From contig NZ_PYMJ01000004.1 in assembly GCF_003025615.1 (NCBI RefSeq), positions 1-64,000 of the forward strand: a stretch of DNA of 64,000 nucleotides. The letters are read 5' to 3'. Of this stretch, positions 9,730 to 19,259 are shown one piece after another. The notes below the pieces were generated by a model. That model worked only from the letters and a program-made list of their open reading frames with translations, ran no database searches and had not been told where the DNA came from. Within the stretch, counting starts at the first letter, position 1, and the number at the start of each line of letters is the position of its first letter. The translations under genes and the position numbers were made by a program. The DNA comes from Photobacterium frigidiphilum (GTDB lineage Bacteria > Pseudomonadota > Gammaproteobacteria > Enterobacterales > Vibrionaceae).

Positions 9730-11322
9730 ATGCAAAGCAATGCATGCCAAATTGGCAAAGATATTACAGCAACATCAAGTACAACAAAGCGTCGTATTGA
9801 CGGTAAACTCGTTCCAGCACTAACGATTGGCTTTATCAGCCTTTTCTTATTAGCTGCCCTTATTGATCTTCCTCGTTTTACACTCTTAATCCAAGAATTA
9901 TTCTCAGCAGCAGCCGGACAATTTGGCTTCTGGTGGCAGTGGCTAATGGTTGCTAACTTTGCCATTGCACTATGCATCGCAGTAAGCCGCTACGGAAAAA
10001 CCCGTATGGGTGTTGAAACCAAACCTACTATTGGCACATTTCGCTGGTTAGCGATGATCATGTGTACGCTATTAGCGGGTGGTGGTGTTTTCTGGTCTGC
10101 GGCCGAACCTATTTATCACTTCATTACACCGTCACCAAGCTACCCTGGTATCGTTGGTTCTACAGCTGAAGCTGTTGTTCCCGCATTAAGCCAAAGCTTT
10201 TTACACTGGGGCTTTTTAGCGTGGTCTGTATTGGGTACCTTAGCAACGATCGTATTGATGTATGCACACCATAACCATGGTATTAAACTGCGTCCACGTG
10301 CATTGTTGTTCCCGTTAGTTGGTGACCGCCTTGAAAACCATTGGTTTGGTGCTGTTATCGATGCATGTTCAATTATTGCAGTAGCTGCAGGTACGATTGG
10401 TCCAATTGGCTTCTTAGCATCACAAATGGGCTATAGCCTAGAAGTGCTTACTGGCATTAAAAATGACAGTAGTACTCAGCTAATGATTTTAGGTGCAGTT
10501 GTTTCTGTCTGCGCTATATCTGCAGCATCAGGTATGGACAAAGGTTTACAGTGGCTAAGCCGTTTGAACGTAATCGGTGCGTTTGCTTTGCTACTAGCTA
10601 TTCTTATTCTAGGTCCAACACAGTTTATTTTCGAACAATTTGGTAACGCGTTCGCTGGTTACTTACAGCACATGCCAACGATGAGTTTGACTAACAGCAC
10701 ACCTGGGTGGAATGTATGGTGGACATGGTTCTTCTGGGGCTGGTTCATTGGTTTCGCTCCTATGATGGCAATCTTTATTGCGCGTATCTCAGAAGGCCGT
10801 AGTATTCGTGAGTTAGTATTGGCTGTTGCTGTTGGCGCACCGATTGTAACTAACTTCTGGTTTACCGTATTGGGTGGTACAGGTATCTTCCTTGAGTTAC
10901 AAACTCCCGGAATCATTTCTGGTCCACTAAACGATGCTGGTTTACCTGCTGTACTGTTGGCTTCGCTTCAGCAATTACCATTAAGTGGCATTTTGTTGCC
11001 AGCATTCTTGGTATTGACCACAACGTTTGTTGTGACGACTGGCGATTCCATGGCGTATTCTATCGCAATGGTTGTGTCTGGCGATAATGAACCGGACCGT
11101 AAGCAGCGTATATTCTGGGCTGTTATTATGGGTGCGGTTGCAGCAGTATTGTTACTTGCTGGTGATGGCGGCTTAAATGCGTTGCAGTCCTTCATTGTGA
11201 TTACAGCAGTGCCAGTGTCCTTCATCATCGCTGCGACCTTGATAACGGGTCCTATAGCTGCGATTAAAATGACCAAGATGCAGAATGCACGTATTGCTGA
11301 GAAAGCATTACAAGCTGCATAA
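9730..11322 (+). CDS. BCCT-family betaine/choline/carnitine-type transporter
   Basis: Inner-membrane transporter of 530 aa with about twelve helices. Family signatures: GGGVFWSAAEPIYHF (helix 3 region) and WWTWFFWGWFIGFAPM with the following FIARISEGRSIRE, the BCCT consensus. Such proteins import compatible solutes or related quaternary amines, useful to a marine cell. Most osmoregulated members have long charged tails; here the C-terminal tail is short, so osmotic activation is uncertain. Start ATG 9730 follows GTGAG. Monocistronic, with its own terminator. Confidence 0.92.
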   Translation: MQSNACQIGKDITATSSTTKRRIDGKLVPALTIGFISLFLLAALIDLPRFTLLIQELFSAAAGQFGFWWQWLMVANFAIALCIAVSRYGKTRMGVETKPTIGTFRWLAMIMCTLLAGGGVFWSAAEPIYHFITPSPSYPGIVGSTAEAVVPALSQSFLHWGFLAWSVLGTLATIVLMYAHHNHGIKLRPRALLFPLVGDRLENHWFGAVIDACSIIAVAAGTIGPIGFLASQMGYSLEVLTGIKNDSSTQLMILGAVVSVCAISAASGMDKGLQWLSRLNVIGAFALLLAILILGPTQFIFEQFGNAFAGYLQHMPTMSLTNSTPGWNVWWTWFFWGWFIGFAPMMAIFIARISEGRSIRELVLAVAVGAPIVTNFWFTVLGGTGIFLELQTPGIISGPLNDAGLPAVLLASLQQLPLSGILLPAFLVLTTTFVVTTGDSMAYSIAMVVSGDNEPDRKQRIFWAVIMGAVAAVLLLAGDGGLNALQSFIVITAVPVSFIIAATLITGPIAAIKMTKMQNARIAEKALQAA

Positions 11323-11370
11323 TCGGTCACATATCGATTCCTTCTAAGGCATTGATAAAGCGTGAAGAAA

Positions 11371-11398
11371 AAGAGGCGATAGATTCGCCTCTTTTTTT
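11371..11398 (+). terminator. rho-independent terminator of the BCCT gene
   Basis: AGAGGCGA and TCGCCTCT form the stem around a short loop, followed by seven T. Confidence 0.9.
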
Positions 11399-11410
11399 AT
11401 ACCTGTTATT

Positions 11411-11676
11411 TATACCCAAGCTACCTCAAGATGCAGGATTCAGAGTGATCTCAGCGTATTTAATTCAAGGAAAATGTGTGTAGGAATGGCATTCCCTTTT
11501 AAACACATTTGACACAGAAGTAGATACGCTGAATCACTCCCGAAGGGCGAGTTTTGTTGGGCTCTATGCGGTGTTACTTATTTTCAACTTAGAACGACTA
11601 GGTCTATAAATAAGTGCCTTGCCTAGAGCCCAACAAATTCTCGCTGAAACGAGCATCTTGAGGTAACTTGGGTATA
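11411..11676. repeat. MITE-like 266-bp element with 24-bp terminal inverted repeats
   Basis: The left end TATACCCAAGCTACCTCAAG continues to ATGC and matches, with one mismatch over 24 bases, the reverse complement of the right end at 11653-11676. The interior has no coding sequence but carries further inverted pieces (TTGGGCTCTA against TAGAGCCCAA around 11560 and 11630). It has the look of a non-autonomous element. A 48-base piece of its right end recurs at 36258-36305 and a compact version at 7209-7265. Confidence 0.8.
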
Positions 11677-11680
11677 TTAG

Positions 11681-13141
11681 TTAAATAGTTTCATGATTAC
11701 CAGTTTGAGCTTTTGCTTTACAGCGCTTCACAAGGGCATAAGTCATGCCTCTGAAGATAAACAAATGTGCAGGCATCATGGCGAACCAATACAACAAGCC
11801 AGAAAACCCCTCAGGGTGCCACCAAGCGCGAATATCGATTTCTCGATGATCGCCTTTATCTTCAATGGTAAATTCAAGTCGTCCTAGCCCTGGGGCTTTC
11901 ATACCAAATAATAATGACAGGAATTTATTAGGTACGAGCTTAATGACTTTCCACGAGTCAATCTTATCGCCTTGCTTTAAGGTGTTCGGATCGCGCCGAT
12001 AACGCTTTAATGCATCACCGCCAATGGCAAAATCCATCCACTCCCTAATTCGCCATAAACTGTTAGCGAAAAAATACCCTTCTTTACCACCCACTAATTG
12101 AACTTGACGCCAAAGGTCTTCTGCACTTGCGTCGGTCTTTAATGTATATCCCGCTTGCTTGGGGTAATAGCCGTAACCCGTTTGCCATCGGGCAAGGGCG
12201 TCGGGGTCAAACCCCCAAATTTCACTGCGAACCACTTCAGTTTCTTGTCGAAGTGCCTCTTTAACCGCTTCATCATAAGGCAATAGATGTTGAGGGATTA
12301 AAGATTGAATCGCAGTACCATCGGCAGATAAATCAAAACGTAATCCACCAATTAATGCTTTTGCGATATTGGTGGGTACAGAGGTGATAATCTTTAACCA
12401 GTAGGCTGCCATTGTGGGCGTGAGAAAACTAAGCGGAACAACGCGGATATTTTTCCCCATTAACTTGCCCAACGAACGCATTTGATCTTCATAGGTTAAT
12501 GGTTCTGGCCCTGCAACATCCATAATTTGATGTCGAGTGGGTTCAAATTTAAGGAGCTCTAATAAGTAGTGGAGTAAATTGTGTAAAGCGATAGGAGAAT
12601 TACGCGATTTTACCCATTTAGGCGTTAGCATTATCGGCAAGTGGTAAACGAAATCTCGCATCACTTCAAATGCCGCAGAGCCAGGGCCAATAATGATACC
12701 CGCACGTAATTCAGTAACCGGAATAGCGCTTTCACGTAAGATTTCACCCGTCACTTTACGTGCAAGTAAATGTTTAGAATCACTCGAGTCAGATTGAAGC
12801 GCACCAAGGTAGATAACACGCTTTACGTTACTGAACTTTAACCCTTGGCTAAAGTGCCGAGCTGCCCCCAATTCAATATCGATAAAATCATGGCCATGGT
12901 TCATACCATGAACAAGAAAGAATACGGCATCAACACCCTCAAGAAGCGGTTTGAGGTCAGTATCTTTACTTAAATCAAGTTCATGGAGCTCAATATTGGG
13001 AATCCCATCCCAGCCTCGCTTTTTCAGTAATTTTAAGCTGCGCCCTGTTGCCTTTACCTTATAACCGCTATTCACGAGTTCTGGTACGAGGTGACTGCCA
13101 ACATAACCTGATGCCCCGACAACCAGAATTGTTTTAATCAT
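11681..13141 (-). CDS. SDR-family NAD(P)-binding protein with C-terminal DUF2867
   Basis: 486 aa. The N-terminus is an atypical short-chain dehydrogenase Rossmann domain (VVGASGYVGSHLV at residues ~6-18), and the second half (from about residue 310, the region with GGKEGYFFANSLWRIREWMD) resembles DUF2867. Substrate unknown. ATG 13141 is chosen because AAGGAG lies ten bases upstream on the minus strand; an upstream ATG would place that site too close. The gene ends only five bases from the MITE-like repeat. Confidence 0.82.
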   Translation of the reverse strand: MIKTILVVGASGYVGSHLVPELVNSGYKVKATGRSLKLLKKRGWDGIPNIELHELDLSKDTDLKPLLEGVDAVFFLVHGMNHGHDFIDIELGAARHFSQGLKFSNVKRVIYLGALQSDSSDSKHLLARKVTGEILRESAIPVTELRAGIIIGPGSAAFEVMRDFVYHLPIMLTPKWVKSRNSPIALHNLLHYLLELLKFEPTRHQIMDVAGPEPLTYEDQMRSLGKLMGKNIRVVPLSFLTPTMAAYWLKIITSVPTNIAKALIGGLRFDLSADGTAIQSLIPQHLLPYDEAVKEALRQETEVVRSEIWGFDPDALARWQTGYGYYPKQAGYTLKTDASAEDLWRQVQLVGGKEGYFFANSLWRIREWMDFAIGGDALKRYRRDPNTLKQGDKIDSWKVIKLVPNKFLSLLFGMKAPGLGRLEFTIEDKGDHREIDIRAWWHPEGFSGLLYWFAMMPAHLFIFRGMTYALVKRCKAKAQTGNHETI

Positions 13142-13370
13142 GTAATGCATGCTCCTTGCTTGCAACGGTTGGTGTAAGGAAATGAGATTAAATTATTTTT
13201 TGTAATACGCGCAGTTATGCACTTAATTAAGTACATTTAGTTGTTAAAAATCATAGCTATTCAAACTGTAGCGGATAATATCTACTCTGTCTTTCATATT
13301 TCTTTAACTTCACACTTCTTATTGACCATCGAATCATTAAGACGGTGATTTACTTCTTGCCGAGGCCCGC

Positions 13371-14738
13371 ATGCTTTCACTGGCATTATCGCATTTACGT
13401 GGTGACTTTTTACGCCGCTTGTTACTTATCGCATTGCCTATTGCTTTGCAGTCAATGCTGTTTTCGAGCAGAAGTCTTGTTGATATTTTGATGCTAGGGC
13501 AACTGGGTGAATTAGAAGTCGCAGCAATGGGTATTGCAGGCAAAGCGCTATTTGTCGCGGTGATTATGTTGTTTGGTGTTAGCACTGGTGGTGCCTTACT
13601 CACCGCGCAATACTGGGGGGCAGGAAACAGAGAAGGGGTAAAGCAAGGCACAGCGTTAACCTGGGTAATGAGCACAATAACGGCTGTGATTTTAGGCTGT
13701 GTATTCTTCTGGATGCCTGAAAAAGTGATCGGGTTAGCCACTCAATCGCCAGACGTTATTACGCTAGGAGCAAAATATCTCGCGATTACGTCGTTTAGTA
13801 TGTTTGCTATGGCGTGGGTTATCAGTATGGCGGTAGGGTTACGTGCGATGCACCAACCTGGTGTGAGTACTTTCTTTAGCGCAATTGGCATTGGTTTAAA
13901 TATTTTTCTTAACTGGGTGCTGATCTTCGGGAAATTTGGTTTTTCTGAAATGGGGATTGTTGGTGCAGCATGGGCAACATTAATCAGTGGCCTTGTTGAA
14001 GTTAGCTTATTGTATGCCTATTTATACTCACGTAAACACCTTCTCGCATTTACGACTAAAACCTTGATTGCAGTCTGTGAGTGGCAGCGGGTTAAACGCT
14101 TTTTAAGCTTATCGTTACCCACTACATTTAATCATTTAGCATGGTCTTCAGGTATTTTTGTTTACCACGCGATAATTGGTCAAGCAGGTGTTGAAGGCTT
14201 AGCGGCTTTATCGATAATGACACCCATAGAGTCTTTATCACTTGCGATGTTAATTGGTATTTCCAATGCATCAGCCGTTCTGATTGGTAATCAGCTTGGT
14301 GCAAACAACATGGAAGAAGCCTATCAACAAGCATGGGCCGTTTCGATATTTAATCTTCTTTGTAGCATCATTCTCGCCATTGGTATGCTATTGATCCAAG
14401 ATTCAATTTTGGATCTTTTTTCTGCTATTTCGAGTGATACAAGAGAGCTGGCAGAACATTTCTTTGTGATTTTAGCTGTTTCTATCATATTGAAAAGTAT
14501 ACCGATGACAATGATTGTGGGTGTGCTTCGTGCCGGCGGTGATATTCGTTTTTGCTTGTATCAAGACCTGATCGCACAGTGGGCTATAGGCATTCCTGTA
14601 ACAGCATTTTGCGCGCTCGTGTTGAAGTTACCACTTGAATGGATTTATGCATTACTTGCACTTGAAGAAGTTATTAAATGGTTTGGTTCTACAATTAGAG
14701 TGAGATCAAAAGCATGGATGAATAATTTGGTGGCTTAA
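13371..14738 (+). CDS. MATE-family efflux transporter
   Basis: 455 aa, about twelve membrane helices in two homologous bundles. Family features are IALPIALQSMLFSSRSLVDILMLGQLGELEVAAMGIAG near the start and AQYWGAGN in the loop after helix 2. It should export cationic drugs or metabolites using a sodium or proton gradient. Single gene between divergent and downstream units; substrate not inferable. Confidence 0.9.
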   Translation: MLSLALSHLRGDFLRRLLLIALPIALQSMLFSSRSLVDILMLGQLGELEVAAMGIAGKALFVAVIMLFGVSTGGALLTAQYWGAGNREGVKQGTALTWVMSTITAVILGCVFFWMPEKVIGLATQSPDVITLGAKYLAITSFSMFAMAWVISMAVGLRAMHQPGVSTFFSAIGIGLNIFLNWVLIFGKFGFSEMGIVGAAWATLISGLVEVSLLYAYLYSRKHLLAFTTKTLIAVCEWQRVKRFLSLSLPTTFNHLAWSSGIFVYHAIIGQAGVEGLAALSIMTPIESLSLAMLIGISNASAVLIGNQLGANNMEEAYQQAWAVSIFNLLCSIILAIGMLLIQDSILDLFSAISSDTRELAEHFFVILAVSIILKSIPMTMIVGVLRAGGDIRFCLYQDLIAQWAIGIPVTAFCALVLKLPLEWIYALLALEEVIKWFGSTIRVRSKAWMNNLVA

Positions 14739-15022
14739 AGAAAGTCGTCAGTAAACATTGATTCAGAGCAGAATGTTCAGCCATTGATGTTTATGGGTTT
14801 AGTTGCATATTTTGGTCGCTATTTATACAAGGTGACGAGAAGTGGAATATTTAATAAAAAATATGTTGATTCAGTGTAGTTTATTCGTTTTATTTAAAGC
14901 GAAAATGTAACGTATTACATTTATTTATGACGATAACACGCAAAAGCCTTTCTCGTTGTCTGGCTTTACTGTAAATTTCATTAAGTTTCACCTTCGGGTA
15001 TATTTTATTTTGGTGAGTGTTG

Positions 15023-15694
15023 ATGTTACGACTTGTGAAACTTTGTAAAGGTTATCAGGATGGCGGTGAATACCATTCTGTTTTACAGGGTGCGGAGCTT
15101 GAGCTTAAACAAGGAGAGCAACTTGCGCTAATGGGCGAAAGTGGTTCTGGTAAAAGTACTTTATTAAACTTAATTGCAGGGTTGGATTCTGCTGATTCGG
15201 GTGAAATATGGATGGATAAAGTACCTATTCATTCTATTTCAGAACGTGAGCGTACTGCATTTCGTCGACATAATATCGGGCTCGTTTTCCAACAATTCAA
15301 CTTATTACCGACGTTGACTATTGCCGACAATATTCGCTTTTGTCGCCAACTTAAAAAATTACCAGAAAAACCTGAATTGTGGCGACAAATCATTTCAGCA
15401 TTAGATCTTATGCCTTTGCTTGGTCGCTACCCTGAAGAAATGTCGGGTGGTCAACAACAGCGAGCGGCAATTGCCCGTGCATTGTACATGGAACCGACCA
15501 TCTTATTAGCTGATGAACCAACAGGTAGCTTAGATGAACGAAATGCCAGTGCGGTTATTCGTTTGCTTATCAATTTAACGAAAAAGCTCGATTGTACCTT
15601 GCTGATGGTAACGCACAGTGAGCAGGTTGCTTCTCATATGAATGGTTGTATTCGTCTTCAAGGAGGACGCTTACATGTCAAGCCCTGTAGCTAA
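15023..15694 (+). CDS. ABC transporter ATP-binding protein (LolD/MacB type)
   Basis: 223 aa nucleotide-binding protein: Walker A GESGSGKST, signature MSGGQQQR, Walker B ILLADEPTGSLD, H-loop MVTHS. It belongs to the group that partners with FtsX/MacB-type permeases. ATG 15023 is preceded by GGTGAG. Its stop overlaps the start of the permease gene by 20 bases, so the two are translationally linked. Confidence 0.9.
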   Translation: MLRLVKLCKGYQDGGEYHSVLQGAELELKQGEQLALMGESGSGKSTLLNLIAGLDSADSGEIWMDKVPIHSISERERTAFRRHNIGLVFQQFNLLPTLTIADNIRFCRQLKKLPEKPELWRQIISALDLMPLLGRYPEEMSGGQQQRAAIARALYMEPTILLADEPTGSLDERNASAVIRLLINLTKKLDCTLLMVTHSEQVASHMNGCIRLQGGRLHVKPCS

Positions 15695-18134
15695 AGCTCT
15701 GTGGGGGCATTATAAACGTCATCCATTTCAAATATTACTTGTTTGGTTAGGTTTAACGCTGGGTATTGCACTGCTTGTCGGTGTAATGGCCGTGAATCAA
15801 CAAGCGAAAGAAAGCTACCAGCAGGGCGAACAGCTCTTTGCAAACCCTTTCCCTTATCGTATTCGAAATAGTCAAACGGGACTTAAAGTACCTCAAGGCT
15901 TCTATATTCAAATGCGACGCGCGGGCTTAAAAACCTGCATGCCCATAGAACAACACCGCATTGTTACAGACCAAGCGCGCGATTTTGAAATCATTGGCAT
16001 TGATCCAATTGCCATGTTCCCGCTAGTTAAAGGTCACACAACCGTACAAGATCAAAGTCAGTTAATGGATATAATGAAACCGCCTTACCCAATCATGATT
16101 GGTACTCAGCTAGCCAATTACATTGGTGTGCAAGAGGGCGATAAACTGACATTAGATTCAGGGCGGAAGATCGGGCCATTACATGTTGTAAGTGATGATC
16201 GCGTGGGTGGGCCACGAATGATTGCTGATATGGCACTGATTCGAGAACTACAGCCAAGTGCTGGTTTTTCAATGATAGCCTGTGGTGAAATGTCACCAAA
16301 AGCATTAGCGAAGTTAACGAAAATGTTACCGCCTGGTTTAACATTAGAGCGTCACCAAAGTGAGAAATTAGAGCCATTAACCGAAGCATTCCACCTCAAT
16401 TTATTTGCAATGGGCATGTTATCGTTTGTGATTGGCTTGTTTATTTTTTATCAAGCCATGTCATTATCGTTAACACAGCGTCAACCTTTAGTTGGGTTAT
16501 TACGACAAGCAGGTGTTTCTGGATTTCAACTGGCCGGTGCATTGATCATTGAGCTTATTGTTTGGATTATTCTAGGATTAATTGGCGGAAATCTGTTGGG
16601 ATTATTACTTGCTCAGCAGTTACTTCCTTCGGTTGCCGCAACGTTAAATGATCTTTATAGCGCCAATGTGAATATGTCGATTGATTGGCATTGGACATGG
16701 GGCTTAGCGAGTGTTGCCATTGCTGTATTTGGCAGTTTACTAGCATGCGGCTGGCCAATGTTGCGTTTGATCAATACACCGCCGGCACGTTTAGCGACTC
16801 ATATGGCACTTGTTCGTATTACTGGACGAGAGTTCGCCTTACAAGCTTTATTCTCTTGTGTGTTTATTGGTGCTGCTTTTGCCGTTTATCAGTTACCGCA
16901 TGGCCAGTTAGCTGGGTTTGTGCTTATTGCTTTCATTTTGATTGCATCAGGATTAATGATGCCATTTCTGTTATGGCAGTTATTTCAAGGGCTAGGGCGA
17001 GTTTTCAAAGATGCTCGATTACGTTGGTTTTTTTCAGATGCTGCTGCAAGCCTGAGCTATCGTGGCGTTGCGGCAATGGCATTTATGCTGGCTTTAGCCT
17101 CAAATATTGGTATGGAAACCATGGTAGGCAGTTTCCGCACCACAACAGAAACGTGGCTAAATCAGCGATTGGCTGCTGATATTTATGTGCGTCCGCCAAC
17201 GAATGTTGCACCTCGTATGTCTGAGTGGTTAGCAGAGCAACCTGAAGTTGATCAGGTCTGGTGGCAATGGCGTAAAGAAACGCAGACCGATGCAGGCACT
17301 TTACAAGCCATGAGTGTCGGCACAAGTAAAGGTGAAAAAAAAGCCTTATCAATTAAAGTGGTAGAGCCTAATTATTGGGAAAAATTACATACTGAGCGTG
17401 CTGTAATGGTGAGTGAATCGCTTGCGCTCAAAAATGGTTGGCATCCGGGCGATATCATTGACCTACCAGCACCCATGTTGAAAAACTGGTTAATCACTGG
17501 GGTGTATTATGATTATGGTAACCCATACGGTCAGGTCTTAATTTCTCAACCAACATGGCAAGCGTTATGGCCTAAAAATGGTCAAGTTGGATTAGCCATT
17601 CACATGAATGATAATACCGACAGTACAGATTTGATGGCCAGAATGGGAGAACGATTCCGCCTGCAGCCTGAAAGAATTAGTAATAATGCCAACTTATTGA
17701 ATCAGGCAATGCGTGTTTTTGATCGTACTTTTATCGTGACTGAAACCTTAGGTAAATTGACGTTATTCATTGCTGTATGCGGGTTATTTGTCGCGACCAT
17801 CGCGGGTGAAGTGTCACGGCAAAGACAGTTTGCATTATTACGCTGCATGGGTATGACAGGGCGAGAATTAGCGGCTCTTGGCGGCGGGCAATTATTGGTT
17901 ATTGGGTTATTATCTGCGTTAATGGCATTACCATTAGGCTTGGTGTTAGCACAGTTATTGATAGATGTTGTATTGAAATACTCATTTGGTTGGACAATGC
18001 CAATCAGTTTCTTCCCGAGCCAGTATTTAATGTCTCTAGGCTCCGCATTGTTTGTCTTGCTGTGTGCTGGCGCATGGCCTGTATGGCGATTAGTTAAACG
18101 TTCCGCTATTTTATCATTACGAGAGGCATTCTAA
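15675..18134 (+). CDS. ABC transporter permease, FtsX/MacB family
   Basis: 819 aa inner-membrane protein with an N-terminal helix (near residues 18-38), a large periplasmic domain, a central block of helices, a second periplasmic domain and C-terminal helices with SRQRQFALLRCMGMTGRELAALG, the usual FtsX cytoplasmic motif. ATG 15675 sits after a perfect AGGAGG and lies inside the end of the ATPase gene. The next gene starts in the TAATG stop/start overlap. With the ATPase and lipoprotein it likely forms a lipid or lipoprotein-handling machine. Confidence 0.88.
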   Translation: MSSPVAKALWGHYKRHPFQILLVWLGLTLGIALLVGVMAVNQQAKESYQQGEQLFANPFPYRIRNSQTGLKVPQGFYIQMRRAGLKTCMPIEQHRIVTDQARDFEIIGIDPIAMFPLVKGHTTVQDQSQLMDIMKPPYPIMIGTQLANYIGVQEGDKLTLDSGRKIGPLHVVSDDRVGGPRMIADMALIRELQPSAGFSMIACGEMSPKALAKLTKMLPPGLTLERHQSEKLEPLTEAFHLNLFAMGMLSFVIGLFIFYQAMSLSLTQRQPLVGLLRQAGVSGFQLAGALIIELIVWIILGLIGGNLLGLLLAQQLLPSVAATLNDLYSANVNMSIDWHWTWGLASVAIAVFGSLLACGWPMLRLINTPPARLATHMALVRITGREFALQALFSCVFIGAAFAVYQLPHGQLAGFVLIAFILIASGLMMPFLLWQLFQGLGRVFKDARLRWFFSDAAASLSYRGVAAMAFMLALASNIGMETMVGSFRTTTETWLNQRLAADIYVRPPTNVAPRMSEWLAEQPEVDQVWWQWRKETQTDAGTLQAMSVGTSKGEKKALSIKVVEPNYWEKLHTERAVMVSESLALKNGWHPGDIIDLPAPMLKNWLITGVYYDYGNPYGQVLISQPTWQALWPKNGQVGLAIHMNDNTDSTDLMARMGERFRLQPERISNNANLLNQAMRVFDRTFIVTETLGKLTLFIAVCGLFVATIAGEVSRQRQFALLRCMGMTGRELAALGGGQLLVIGLLSALMALPLGLVLAQLLIDVVLKYSFGWTMPISFFPSQYLMSLGSALFVLLCAGAWPVWRLVKRSAILSLREAF

Positions 18135-19225
18135 TGTTTACGCAGAATATTAAACATTTCTTCTGGGTAACGTTATTGTTGATCTTACCATTAGTCGGTT
18201 GTGAGCAAAGTGAGCCTTCTTCAAATACAACAGAGGTATTAAAGCAATCTAATACCAATGAGTATCAACCAGTTGTTAAAGGGTATGAACTTAGCTTTCC
18301 TCGAGATCATAATAGCCATCCATCATTCAAGTCAGAGTGGTGGTATTTTACCGCTAATCTTGAAACCGATGCTGGCAAGCAAATAGCCGTTCAATGGACA
18401 CTGTTTCGTATTGCAACAGGGTTAGAGCAAAGTAAAGCGATCGGTTGGAAAAAACCTCAAATCTATATGGCACATGCTGTTATAACGACTGATGAAAAAG
18501 TGTGGAAAGCCGAGCGATTTTCTCGTGGTGGTATTGGCCAAGCAGGGGTACTGCAAAAGCCATATCGTGCATGGTTGGATAACTGGTCGTGGCGTTCATT
18601 AGGGCAAGGTCCATTTCCTGGCTTATTAGAATTTGAAGATGACGATATGTCTGCACGGTTGGATATCAACAATGTCGGTTCAATCGTCTTGCAAGGTGAA
18701 AACGGCTACAGCAAAAAACATGCGACTGATGATATAGCCTCTTACTATTACAGCGCCCCTTTTCTAGATATCAACGGCAGTATTACACTCGATGACATTC
18801 AATATAATGTGACCGGTAAAGGCTGGTACGATCGAGAGTGGAGCAGCAGTATGCTGTCAAAGAGCCAACAAGGGTGGGATTGGTTCTCTATACAGCTTGA
18901 TGATGGAAGTGCCTTAATGATTTCTCAAGTAAGAGAAAAAAACGCCCTGCCGTTTTATTTTGGTTCTCGAAGTTGGCCTGATGGTCGAGTGGTGCAATTA
19001 GGTACAAGCGATATTCGATTAACCCCTATTATATATACGTCAGTTGAAGGGAAGAATGTTCCGCTGAATTGGCGTTTAGATGTGAGATCACAAGATTTAA
19101 AATTAAAAGTGGAAGCTGTCCGAAAGGAACAGTGGTTACCTTTTGTCTTTCCATATTGGGAAGGGCCAATCAAGGTTGTAGGTAGCCATTCTGGACAAGG
19201 ATTTATGGAGTTAACGGGGTACTAA
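18134..19225 (+). CDS. Lipoprotein of the AttH/CrtC-like lipocalin group
   Basis: 363 aa with a lipoprotein signal peptide (lipobox LVGC, cysteine ~23). The mature part matches the AttH/carotenoid 1,2-hydratase-like fold: SEWWYFTANLETDAGK, then GWDWFSIQLDDGSALM. Homologues are commonly found behind FtsX-type ABC transporter genes. Start overlaps the permease stop (TAATG), so this is the third gene of one operon. Biochemical role unknown. Confidence 0.82.
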   Translation: MFTQNIKHFFWVTLLLILPLVGCEQSEPSSNTTEVLKQSNTNEYQPVVKGYELSFPRDHNSHPSFKSEWWYFTANLETDAGKQIAVQWTLFRIATGLEQSKAIGWKKPQIYMAHAVITTDEKVWKAERFSRGGIGQAGVLQKPYRAWLDNWSWRSLGQGPFPGLLEFEDDDMSARLDINNVGSIVLQGENGYSKKHATDDIASYYYSAPFLDINGSITLDDIQYNVTGKGWYDREWSSSMLSKSQQGWDWFSIQLDDGSALMISQVREKNALPFYFGSRSWPDGRVVQLGTSDIRLTPIIYTSVEGKNVPLNWRLDVRSQDLKLKVEAVRKEQWLPFVFPYWEGPIKVVGSHSGQGFMELTGY

Positions 19226-19259
19226 TCTTGTTTACCATAAGAAGCAATAGGATGATGTC